Source: Streptomyces sp. NBC_01233 (GTDB lineage: Bacteria; Actinomycetota; Actinomycetes; Streptomycetales; Streptomycetaceae). Taken from it: a stretch of DNA of 64,000 nt. Under the pieces are notes generated by a model, which searched no databases, was not told the origin of the DNA, and saw only the letters and a program-made list of their open reading frames with translations. The DNA lies in assembly GCF_035989305.1 (NCBI RefSeq), contig NZ_CP108514.1, positions 7,048,501 through 7,112,500 on the forward strand. Direction: 5' to 3'. Below are positions 31,601 to 43,600 of the stretch, one piece after another. How positions within the stretch are numbered: the stretch's first letter is position 1; each line of letters opens with the position of its first letter. The position numbers were made by a program, and so were the translations under genes.

Positions 31601-34600
31601 GTGGCGGAGGTGTTGGACCCAGTAGTCGGGGTTGGTGAGTTGTTCGGTGGTGGCGGGTTGTCCGGTGAGGTTGGAGATGATGGGGATGGTGGGGGTGTGG
31701 TAGGTGAGGGTGGCGGCTGTGGTGCGGAAGTCGTTGAGGATGCCGTCCATGTGGGGTGAGTGGAAGGCGTGGCTGACGTTGAGTTGTGAGGTGCGTCGGC
31801 CGTTGTTGCGCCAGGTGGTGGCGAGTTGGTGGGCTGCGTTGTGGTCGCCGGTGATGACGGTGGAGTGGGGGCCGTTGATGGCGGCGATGTCGAGGTGGCC
31901 GTGGTGGGTGGGGAGGGTGTTGAGGATTTCGGTTTCGGTGGCTTCGATGGCGATCATGGCGCCGCCGGTGGGGGCGGACTGCATCAGACGGCCTCGCACG
32001 GCCACCAGGGTGCAGGCGTCGTCCAGGGAGAGGACCCCCGCGACGTGCGCGGCGGCCAACTCGCCCACCGAATGGCCGAGGAGGTAGTCGGGGGTCAGCC
32101 CGTAGTGCTCCACCAGCCGGAACAGGGCGACCTCGACGGCGAACAGCGCGGGCTGCGTGTACTGCGTCCGGTTGAGGAGAGCAGCCTGCTCGCTCCCCTC
32201 GCCGGCGAGGATCAGCTCCTTGAGCGACAGACCCAGATGGGCGTCCATCCGCGTGCAGACGGCGTCGAGCGCCTCGGCGAACGCCGGGTGGGTCTCGTAC
32301 AGTTCGCGGCCCATGCCGGGACGCTGACTGCCCTGGCCCGTGAACAGGAACGCGAGTCCGGCGGCCCCGTTCGTCCTGCCGGAGTCCCCGGTCACCAGCT
32401 GCGGTACGGACTCGCCCCGGGCCAGCGCGTCCAGGCCGGCGAGCAGACCCGCCGGGTCGTCGGCGAGGACGACCGCACGGTCCGGGAGCGCCGCCCGTGT
32501 GGTGGCCAGCGCGTGACCGAGGTCCAGGTGTGCGAGGCCGAAGCCGCCTTCCGTGCCGGTCTCGGCGGCGAGCCGCCGCAGCTGGGCCGCCCGGGCCCGC
32601 AGGCCCTCCGTACCGCGGCCGGAGACCACCCAGGGCAGCTGGGCGGGGGTCGCCGGGTCGCGGGACTCCGTGGTCTCGGCGGCGGGGGCCTGTTCGAGGA
32701 CGACGTGGGCGTTGGTGCCGCTGATCCCGAAGGAGGAGACGGCGGAACGGCGCGGCCGGTCGGTCTCGGGCCACGGGGTCGCCTCGGTGAGGAGGGACAC
32801 CGCGCCGCTCGACCAGTCCACGTGCGAGGTGGGCCGGTCGACGTGCAGGGTGCGGGGGAGCGTGCCGTGGTGCATGGCCATGACCATCTTGATGACGCCG
32901 CCGACGCCGGCGGCGGCCTGGGAGTGGCCGATGTTGGACTTGAGGGAGCCGAGGTGGAGGGGGTGGTCGGCGTCGCGGTCCTGGCCGTAGGTGGCGAGGA
33001 TGGCCTGGGCTTCGATGGGGTCGCCGAGGGTGGTGCCGGTGCCGTGCGCCTCGACGGCGTCGACGTCGGCGGGTGAGAGTCCGGCGGCGGCGAGGGCTTC
33101 GCGGATCACCCGTTCCTGGGAGGGGCCGTTGGGGGCGGTGAGTCCGTTGCTGGCGCCGTCCTGGTTGACGGCGGATCCGCGGACGACGGCGAGGATCTCG
33201 TGGCCGTTGCGGCGGGCGTCGGAGAGCCGCTCCAGGAGCAGGACGCCGACACCCTCGCTCCAGGCGGTGCCGTCCGCCGAAGCCGCGAACGACTTGACCC
33301 GCCCGTCGGGTGCCAGCCCGCGCTGGCGGCTGAACTCCACGAAGGGCCGCGGAGTGGCCATGACGGTGGCGCCGCCCGCGAGCGCGAGGGTGCATTCGCC
33401 CTGGCGCAGGGCTTGGGAGGCCAGGTGCAGGGCGACGAGGGAGGAGGAGCAGGCCGTGTCGACGGTGATGGCCGGGCCCTCCAGCCCGAAGGTGTAGGAC
33501 AGCCGCCCGGAGGCGACGCTGCCGGCACTGCCGGTGCTCAGGTAGCCCTCGTACTCGACCGGAACGGCGGACAGGCGGGAGGCGTAGTCGTCGTACATGG
33601 TGCCGACGAACACGCCGGTGCGGCTGCCGCGCAGGGTGGTCGGGTCGATGCCCGCCTGCTCGAAGCTCTCCCAGGTGGTCTCCAGCAGCAGGCGCTGCTG
33701 CGGGTCGATCGCGAACGCCTCCCGGGGAGAGACGCCGAAGAACTCGGCGTCGAACCGGTCGGAGTCGTAGAGGAACCCGCCGTGCCGGGTGTAGCTCTTG
33801 CCCGCCCGGGTGGGGTCCGGGTCGTAGAGGTCGTCGACGTCCCAGTCGCGGTTGGTGGGGAAGGGGCCGATGGCGTCGGTGCCGTCGGCGACGAGCTGCC
33901 ACAGGTCCTCGGGGGAGCGGGTCTCGCCCGGGTAGCGGCAGGCCATGCCGACGATCACGATCGGGTCGTCCTGGCCGACGCCCGCGCCGGCCGCGGCCCG
34001 CCGGACCGGCCGGGCGGCGGCCTCACCGGCGATCTCGGCGAGCTCGGCGACGACGAAGTCGGTGAGCGCACCGGGCGTGGGGTGGTCGAAGACGGCGGTC
34101 GCGGGAACCGCGATGCCGCTGTCCGAGGCCAGCCTGCGGCGCAGCTCCATACCGGTGAGGGAGTCCATGCCCAGCTGGATGAAGGGCCCGCTGTCGTTGA
34201 CGGCGGCGGGGCCCGCCAGGCCGAGTACGGCGGCGACGGTGGTGCGTACGAGCTCGCCTGCGGCACGTCGGCGGTCGGCCGGGGGCAGTTCGGCGGTGCG
34301 CTCGGCCCAGGAGGAACCGGTGGCCGCGGCGGCCCGCCGGCGCGGTGCGCGGACCAGGGTGCGCAGCAGGGCGGGCGCGGACTGCTCCGGGGAGCGCAGC
34401 GCCTTGAGGTCCAGCTCGATCGGCACCAGCTCCGGCCGGCCGGCGGTGAGCGCGGCGTCGAAGAGCTCCATGCCGCGTTCCGGGGTCAGCGGAAGGATGC
34501 CCTTGGCGGCCCACCGCTTGATGTCGGCCTCCGAGAACTGGGCGGCCATGCTGCCGGTGCTCGTGTCCCAGAGTCCCCAGGCGAGGCTGGTGGCGGGGAG

Positions 34601-37600
34601 GTTGTGGTGGTGGCGGTGGTGGGCGAGGGCGTCGAGGTAGGTGTTGGCGGCGGCGTAGTTGGCTTGGCCGGGGTTTCCGATGAGTCCGGCGATGGAGGAG
34701 AAGAGGATGAAGTGGGTGAGGGGGAGGTGGGAGGTGAGTTGGTGGAGGTTCCAGGCTGCGTCGGTTTTGGGGTGGAGGACTTGGGTGACGTGGTGGGGGG
34801 TGAGGTTGTCGAGGGTGGCGTCGTTGAGGGTGCCGGCGGCGTGGATGACGGCGGTGAGGGGGTGCTGGGTGGGGATGGTTTCGAGGAGTTGGGCGAGTGC
34901 GTCTCGGTTGGCGGTGTCGCAGGCGGTGATGGTGATGTGGGCGCCGGCTGTGGTGAGTTCGTCGTGGAGTTGGGTTGCGCCGGGTGCGTTGGGTCCGGTG
35001 CGGCTGGTGAGGAGGAGGTGTTTGGCGCCGTGGTGGGTGACGAGGTGGCGGGCGAGGATGTGGCCGAGTCCGCCGGTGCCGCCGGTGATGAGGATGGTGC
35101 CTTCGGGGTCGAGGGGTTTGGTCGGGGTGTTTTCGGCGTTGGTGGGGGTGTTTTCGAGGCGGGGGGTGTGGAGTTGGCCGTTGCGGAGGGTGAGTTGGGT
35201 GTCGGGGGTGGTGGCTGCGGTGTGTGCGGCGGCGGCCAGGTCCTGGGTGGTGTCGATGTCGAGGTGGGTGAGGCGGTCGGGGTATTCGTTTTGGGCGGTG
35301 CGGATGAGGCCGGTGAGGGCTGCTACGGGGAGGTTGTGGAGGTCCTCGTCGGCGGTGAGGGCGGTGGCGCCCTGGGTGAGCAGGACGATCCGGGTGGAGT
35401 CCAGGGTGGTGTCGGAGAGCAGTTCCTGCAGGGTGGCGAGGGTGTCCTGAACCGCCGCGTGCACCTCCGAGCTCGGCTCGGTGAGCGCGATGGCACCGGG
35501 GACCGGCCCGCCTGAGGCGAGCGCGGCCCGCAGCGCTGCCGCGTCGGGGTACGCCTCGCCGGACACGGCCGCGGCCAGACCGTGCGGGTCCGAACCCAGT
35601 ACCGCCCACGGCCCGGCGGCCGGCTCGGTGGCCTGCGGGACGGGCTTCCACACCAGGTGGTAGAGCCCGTCGAGGCGACCGCTGCGGTCCCGCAGGTCTC
35701 CGGCCGGGCGCAGGGCGATCTCGTCGACGGTGATGACGGGCCGGCCGTCGGCGTCCGTGGCCGTGAGCGAGGCGGCGCTCGTACCGCTCGGAACCAGGTG
35801 CACCCGCAGCGCGGTCGCACCGGCGGCGTGCAGGGTGACCCCGTTGAACGAGAACGGGATGGTCAGCTCGTCGGAATCCTCGATCAGCAGTGCGTGCAGC
35901 GCGGCGTCCAGAGCGGCGGGGTGGAGGGCGAACCCGTCCCCGTCGATGCTCTCCGGGAGCGCGATCTCCGCGTACAGATCCGTGCCCCGTCTCCACGCGC
36001 TCCGCAGGCCCTGGAAGGTGGGGCCGTACGTGTATCCGCGCTCGGCGAGGCGGGTGTAGAGGTCGCCGACGGGTATCCCGGTGGCTCCCTCCGGCGGCCA
36101 GACGGCCGAGCCGGCCGCGGGAACCGGGCCCGGGCCCGCCTCGGCGAGCACACCGGAGGCGTGCCGCGTCCACTCCTCGTCCGCCCGGCCCTCGGCGCGG
36201 GAGTGGACGGACACGGAGCGCGTACCGGACTCCTCGGCGCCGAGCGCCACCTGGAGGTGGATGCGGCCGTCCTCGGGGAGGACCAGCGGCGCCTCCAGGA
36301 CGAGCTCCCGGAGCCGGTCGTAGCCGAAGCGCTCGCCCGCCGCCACGGCCATCTCGACCAGGGCGGTGCCGGGCAGCAGAACCGTTCCGGAGACCGCGTG
36401 GTCGGCGATCCACGGGTGGGTGCTCCGCGCGACGCGGCCCGTGAACAGCAGTCCCTCCCCGCCGGCGAGGCTGGTCACCGCACCGAGCAGCGGGTGCTCC
36501 GCCGGCGTCAGACCCAGACTCGCCACGTCCTCGGGCGTGGCAGGGCTGTTCAGCCAGAACCGGGCCCCCTGGAAGGCGTACGTCGGCAGCAGTACCCGCC
36601 GCGCACCGGGGAAGAGGCTCTCGACGTCCAGCGCCGCACCCCGCACGGCCGCATGGCCGAGGGCGACCGCGAGGGTCTGCGCCTCGGGGCGGCCCTTGCG
36701 CAGGACGCCGACGGTCGACACCGCGCCCTGGGCGGCCTCCTCGCCCAGGCAGCCTCGGGCCATGGCGGTGAGGACGGGGTCGGGGCCGAGCTCGATGTAG
36801 GTGGTGATGTTCTGGTGGTGGAGGTACTGGATGCCGTCGTTGAAGCGGACGGTGTGGCGGAGGTGTTGGACCCAGTAGTCGGGGTTGGTGAGTTGTTCGG
36901 TGGTGGCGGGTTGTCCGGTGAGGTTGGAGATGATGGGGATGGTGGGGGTGTGGTAGGTGAGGGTGGCGGCTGTGGTGCGGAAGTCGTTGAGGATGCCGTC
37001 CATGTGGGGTGAGTGGAAGGCGTGGCTGACGTTGAGTTGTGAGGTGCGTCGGCCGTTGTTGCGCCAGGTGGTGGCGAGTTGGTGGGCTGCGTTGTGGTCG
37101 CCGGTGATGACGGTGGAGTGGGGGCCGTTGATGGCGGCGATGTCGAGGTGGCCGTGGTGGGTGGGGAGGGTGTTGAGGATTTCGGTTTCGGTGGCTTCGA
37201 TGGCGATCATGGCGCCGCCGGTGGGGGCGGACTGCATCAGACGGCCTCGCACGGCCACCAGGGTGCAGGCGTCGTCCAGGGAGAGGACCCCCGCGACGTG
37301 CGCGGCGGTGAGTTCACCCACCGAATGGCCGAGGAGGTAGTCGGGGGTGAGGCCGTGGTGTTCGAGGGTGCGGTAGAGGGCGACTTCCGTGGCGAAGAGC
37401 GCTGCCTGCGTCCACATGGTCTGGTGGAGCGGTGAGGTGGTGGGGTCCTCGTCGGAGAAGAGCAGGGACTTGAGGGGAACGCTCTGCCGGAGGTGCTCGT
37501 CGAGGTGCGCGCAGACCTCGTCGAGGGCGCGGGCGTAGACGGGGTGGGCTTCGTAGAGCTCGCGGCCCATACCGGGACGCTGACTGCCCTGACCCGTGAA

Positions 37601-40600
37601 CAGGAACGCGGTCTTGCCGCCGCCACGACCCGCCGGCGGACCCGCGATCAGCTCCGGCGCTTCCGCACCGGCGGCCAGCGCGGCGAGCGCCCGCAGAATG
37701 CCGTCCCGGTCCTCCGCGACGACGGCCGCGGAGTGCGCCAGCAGCGCGGGCACATCGGCCAGCGACCGGCCGATGTCGGGCAGTGAGACCTGCGGCCGAT
37801 CGGCCGGATCCGGCTGCTCAACGCGTGCGGAGACGAAGGCCAGCAGCCGGTCCGCCTGGGCCCGCAGAGCGGCCTCGGTGTGGCCCGACAGCAGCCACGG
37901 CGCCATCGGCAGGGGGGCCGTGGCCTCGCTGACGGGCTTCGGCTCGGCGGCGGGGGCCTGTTCGAGGACGACGTGGGCGTTGGTGCCGCTGATCCCGAAG
38001 GAGGAGACGGCGGAACGGCGCGGCCGGTCGGTCTCGGGCCACGGGGTCGCCTCGGTGAGGAGGGACACCGCGCCGCTCGACCAGTCCACGTGCGAGGTGG
38101 GCCGGTCGACGTGCAGGGTGCGGGGGAGCGTGCCGTGGTGCATGGCCATGACCATCTTGATGACGCCGCCGACGCCGGCGGCGGCCTGGGAGTGGCCGAT
38201 GTTGGACTTGAGGGAGCCGAGGTGGAGGGGGTGGTCGGCGTCGCGGTCCTGGCCGTAGGTGGCGAGGATGGCCTGGGCTTCGATGGGGTCGCCGAGGGTG
38301 GTGCCGGTGCCGTGCGCCTCGACGGCGTCGACGTCGGCGGGTGAGAGTCCGGCGGCGGCGAGGGCTTCGCGGATCACCCGTTCCTGGGAGGGGCCGTTGG
38401 GGGCGGTGAGTCCGTTGCTGGCGCCGTCCTGGTTGACGGCGGATCCGCGGACGACGGCGAGGATCTCGTGGCCGTTGCGGCGGGCGTCGGAGAGCCGCTC
38501 CAGGAGCAGGACGCCGACACCCTCGCTCCATGTCGTACCGTCCGCCGCGTCCGCGAAGGACTTGCAGCGGCCGTCGGGCGCCAGCCCGCGCTGGCGGCTG
38601 AACTCCACGAACAGATCGGGCACCGCCATCACGGTCACGCCGCCCGCGAGCGCGAGGGTGCACTCGCCCTGGCGCAGGGCCTGCGAGGCCAGGTGCAGGG
38701 CGACGAGGGAGGAGGAGCAGGCCGTGTCGACGGTCATGGCCGGGCCCTGGAGGCCCAGCGTGTACGAGACCCGGCCGGAGGCCACGCTGAGCGTGTTGCC
38801 GGTCGTACGGTAGGCCTCCACGGCCTCCGGCGCATTGCGCAGGTGGGAGGCGTACTCGCTGTACATGGCGCCGCTGAAGACACCGGTACGGGTGCCGCGC
38901 AGGGTGGCCGGGGCGATGCCCGCGTTCTCCACCGCCTCCCAGCTGGCCTCCAGCAGCAGGCGCTGCTGCGGGTCCATGGCCGCGGCCTCGCGCGGGCTGA
39001 TCCCGAAGAACTCGGCGTCGAACCGGTCCGCGTCGTAGAGGAACCCGCCGTTGCGGGCGTACGAGTGGCCCGCACGGTCCGGGTCGCCGTCGAAGAGCCG
39101 GTCCAGTGCCCAGCCGCGGTTGGTGGGGAAGGGGCCGATGGCGTCGGTGCCGTCGGCGACGAGCTGCCACAGGTCCTCGGGGGAGCGGGTCTCGCCGGGG
39201 TAGCGGCAGGCCATGCCGACGATCACGATCGGGTCCTCGTGGTCGGAGGCGCTGCGCACCGGGATCGGCCGGCCAGGACGGACCACCTCGGTCTCGCCGG
39301 CCAGCTTGGACAGCTCGCCCGTCAGGAACTCGGCGAGTGCGGCCGGGGTGGGGTGGTCGAAGACGGCCGTCGCCGGCAGCGTGACGCCGGTGACCGCCAC
39401 GACCCGGCGGCGCAGCTCCAGGCCGGTCAGCGAGTCCATGCCCAGGGTCTTGAACGCGGTGTCCTCGCCAACGGCGTCGGGACCGGCGAGGCCGAGTACG
39501 GCGGCGACGGTGGTGCGTACGAGCTCGCCGACGGTACGCCGGCGGTCGGCGGCGGGGAGAGCGGCGGTGCGCTCGGCCCAGGAAGAACCGCCCGTGCCGG
39601 ACGCGGCGGCGGCCACGGCGCGCCGGCGCGGGGTACGGACCAGGGTGCGCAGCAGGGCGGGCGCGGACCGGTCCGGGGAGCGCAGGGTCGGCAGGTCCAG
39701 GTCGGCCGCGGCGAGCAGCGGCTCCGGCGAGACGAGGGCCGCGTCGAAGATCTCCATCCCGCGCTCGGCGGAGATCGGCAGCACGCCCTTGCGTGCCCAC
39801 CGCTTGACGTCGAGCTCGCTGAGCCCGCTGGTCATTGCACTGGCCGTGTCCCAGAGTCCCCAGGCGAGGCTGGTGGCGGGGAGGTTGTGGTGGTGGCGGT
39901 GGTGGGCGAGGGCGTCGAGGTAGGTGTTGGCGGCGGCGTAGTTGGCTTGGCCGGGGTTTCCGATGAGTCCGGCGATGGAGGAGAAGAGGATGAAGTGGGT
40001 GAGGGGGAGGTGGGAGGTGAGTTGGTGGAGGTTCCAGGCTGCGTCGGTTTTGGGGTGGAGGACTTGGGTGATGTGGTGGGGGGTGAGGTTGTCGAGGGTG
40101 GCGTCGTTGAGGGTGCCGGCGGCGTGGATGACGGCGGTGAGGGGGTGCTGGGTGGGGATGGAGTCCAGCAGGCGGATGAGTTGGCTGCGGTCGGCGGTGT
40201 CGCAGGCGGTGATGGTGATGTGGGCGCCGGCTGTGGTGAGTTCGTCGTGGAGTTGGGTTGCGCCGGGTGCGTTGGGTCCGGTGCGGCTGGTGAGGAGGAG
40301 GTGTTTGGCGCCGTGGTGGGTGACGAGGTGGCGGGCGAGGATGTGGCCGAGTCCGCCGGTGCCGCCGGTGATGAGGATGGTGCCTTCGGGGTCGAGGGGT
40401 TTGGTCGGGGTGTTTTCGGCGTTGGTGGGGGTGTTTTCGAGGCGGGGGGTGTGGAGTTGGCCGTTGCGGAGGGTGAGTTGGGTGTCGGGGGTGGTGGCTG
40501 CGGTGTGTGCGGCGGCGGCCAGGTCCTGGGTGGTGTCGATGTCGAGGTGGGTGAGGCGGTCGGGGTATTCGTTTTGGGCGGTGCGGATGAGGCCGGTGAG

Positions 40601-43600
40601 GGCTGCTGCGGGGAGGTTGTGGAGGTCCTCGTCGGCGGTGAGGGCGGCGGCGCCCTGGGTGAGCAGGACGATCCGGGTGGAGTCCAGGGTGGTGTCGGAG
40701 AGCAGTTCCTGCAGGGTGGCGAGGGTGTCCTGAACCGCCGCGTGCACCTCGGCGGTCCCCTCTGACAGGGCTATGAAGGAAGGAAGTTGGGCGCCGTCAC
40801 CGAGAGCGGTCCGCAGTTCGGCGACGTCGGCGTACGTGTCCCCGGAGACGGCCGCGGCCAGATCGTGCGGGTCCGAACCCAGTACCGCCCACAGCCCGGC
40901 CGTGGTCTCCGAGACCGTCTGCGGCAGGGGCTTCCAGCCCAGCCGGTGCAGGCCGGAGTGCTTGCCCGCACCCGTGGCCGCGCGGAGGTCACCGGCCGGC
41001 CGCAGGGTGACGGAGTCGACCGTGACGACGGGCTGTCCGTCGGGGTCGGTGGCCGTCAGCGAGGCGCTGTCGGGGCCGGAGGGAACCACGTGCACCCGCA
41101 GCGCGGTCGCGCCCGTGGCGTGCAGGGTGACCCCGTTGAACGAGAACGGGATGGTCAGCTCGGCGCCGTCACCGAGCAGCACGGCGTGCAGGGCCGCGTC
41201 GAGGAGCGCCGGGTGGATGGCGAAGGCCGTGGCGTCGGCGTGCTGCTCCTCGGGGAGGGAGACCTCCGCGAACCGCTCCTCGCCCGACTGCCAGACCCGG
41301 CCGAGGCCCTGGAAGACCGGCCCGTACTCGTAACCGCGGTCGGCGAGCCGGTCGTAGGTGTCCTCACGGGTGACGGACCGCGCGCCCTCCGGCGGCCAGG
41401 TCCGCGTGGCGGCGGGGACCGGGTGTTCGCCGGTGGCCAGCAGGCCGGAGGCGTGCCGGGTCCATTCCTCCTCCGCCGCGCCCTCGGGGCGGGAGTGGAC
41501 GGTGACGGAGCGGGTGCCCGACTCCTCGGCGGGACCGAGGGCGACCTGGAGGTGGATGCCGCCTTCCTCGGGGACGATCAGCGGTGCCTCCAGGACGAGT
41601 TCCCGGAGGTGGTCGTAGCCGAAGCGGTCGCCCGCGGAGACGGCCATGTCGACCAGGGCGGTGCCGGGCAGCAGGACCGTACCGACGACCGCGTGGTCGA
41701 CGACCCACGGGTGGGTGCGCCGTGAGACGCGGCCCGTGAACAGCACGCCCTCGCGGTCGGCGAGGCTGGTCATCGCGCCGAGCAGGGGGTGCTCCGCGGA
41801 GGCGAGGCCGAGGCCCGACGGGTCCTCCGCCGTGACCGGGGTGTCGAGCCAGAACCGGCTCCGCTGGAAGGCGTACGTCGGCACCTGGACCCGCCGGGCA
41901 CCCGTACCGTCGAACGCGGCCGACCAGTCGACGCGCACGCCGTGGCAGTGGGCCTCGCCGAGCGAGAGCAGCAGGCGTCCGGCCTCGTTCTCGTCGCGGC
42001 GCAGGGTGCCCAGGGCGGCGCCCCGCGCGCCGGCCTCGTCGAGGGCCGCCTGCACGCCGATGGTGAGCACCGGGTGCGGGCTGACCTCGATGAAGGTGTG
42101 GTGGCCGGCGGCGAGCAGCTCGCCGACCGCCTGCTCGAACTGCACCGTCTCGCGCAGGTTCTGGTACCAGTACCCGGCGCCCATCAGGCCGGTGTCGGTC
42201 AGCAGCGCGCCGGTCAGCGAGGAGTAGACCGGGACCTTGCCCGGGCGCGCCTCGATGCCGTCGAGGATCCGCGCCAACTCGTCCTCGAGTTCCTCCACAT
42301 GGGCCGAGTGGGAGGCGTAGTCCACGTCCACGAGGCGGGCCCGCGCCCCCTGCTCCTTCGCCTGGGCGAGGAACTCGTCGAGGGCCTCCGGGTCGCCGGA
42401 CACCACGGTCTGGGACGGACCGTTGACCGCGGCGACCGAGATCCGGCCCTCCCAGGCGCCGATCCGCTCCCGTACCCACGCGACGGGCTGGGCCACGGAC
42501 ATCATGCCGCCCCGGCCCGACAGCACGGTCAGCGCGCGGCTGCGCAGCGCCACCACCCGGGCCGCGTCCTCGACGCTGAGCACGCCCGCCACGCAGGCCG
42601 CGGCGATCTCGCCCTGCGAGTGGCCGACGACCGCCGCCGGTTCGACGCCCAGCGAGCGCCAGACCGCGGCCAGGGACACCATCACCGACCACAGCACGGG
42701 CTGTACGACGTCCACCCGCTCGAAGCCCGGAGCCCCCTCGACACCGCGTACGACGTCGAGGAGCGACCAGTCCACCAGCGGCTCCAGGGCCGCCGCGCAC
42801 TCGGCCATCCGGCGGGCGAACACCGGGGAGGACTCCAGCAGGCCGGCCGCCATGCCCACCCACTGCGCGCCCTGACCGGGGAAGACGAACACGGGACGGG
42901 CCGCGGGCCGGCTCTGCCCGGTGACCAGACCGCGGTCCGTGGCGCCGTCGACCAGCGCCCGCAGGCCCTGTTCCAGGCCCGCGAGGTCCTCGGCGACCAC
43001 GCTGGCCCGCCGGTCGAAGTGGGCGCGGCCGACGGCGAGGGAGTAGCCGATGTCCTCGAGGCGGTCGCCCGGCCGGTCCCGGAGCTGGTCGAGCAGCTTG
43101 CCGGCCTGCGCGCGGAGCGCCTGGTCGCTCTTGGCGGAGAGGAGGAAGGGGACGGCCGCGGTCGCCCCGGCTCCGGAAGGCGTCGGCTCGGCGGGCGCGG
43201 GCGAGGGCGAGGGTTCGGCGGGCACGGGCTCGGCGGCCTGCTCCAGGACGAGGTGGGCGTTGGTGCCGCTGACGCCGAAGGAGGAGACGCCGGCCCGGCG
43301 GGGCCGGTCGCCCTCCGGCCACGGGGTGGCCTCGGTGAGCAGCGAGACCGCGCCGCCGGCCCAGTCCACGTGCGTGGTCGGGGTGTCCACGTGCAGGGTG
43401 CGGGGCAGCAGGCCGTTGCGGATCGCCATGACCATCTTGATGACGCCGCCCGCGCCGGCGGCGGCCTGGGTGTGCCCGATGTTCGACTTGAGCGAGCCCA
43501 GGAACAGCGGCCGGTCGGCCGCGCGGCCCTGACCGTAGGTGGCGAGCAGGGCCTGCGCCTCGATGGGGTCGCCGAGCCGGGTGCCCGTGCCGTGCGCCTC

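Noticed and set aside
21857..31759. A 3300-codon plus-strand ORF antisense to both PKS genes
   Set aside because: It is the mirror of high-GC PKS coding sequence; its translation is low-complexity Gly/Arg/Gln-rich with no family, while the minus strand carries full PKS motifs.
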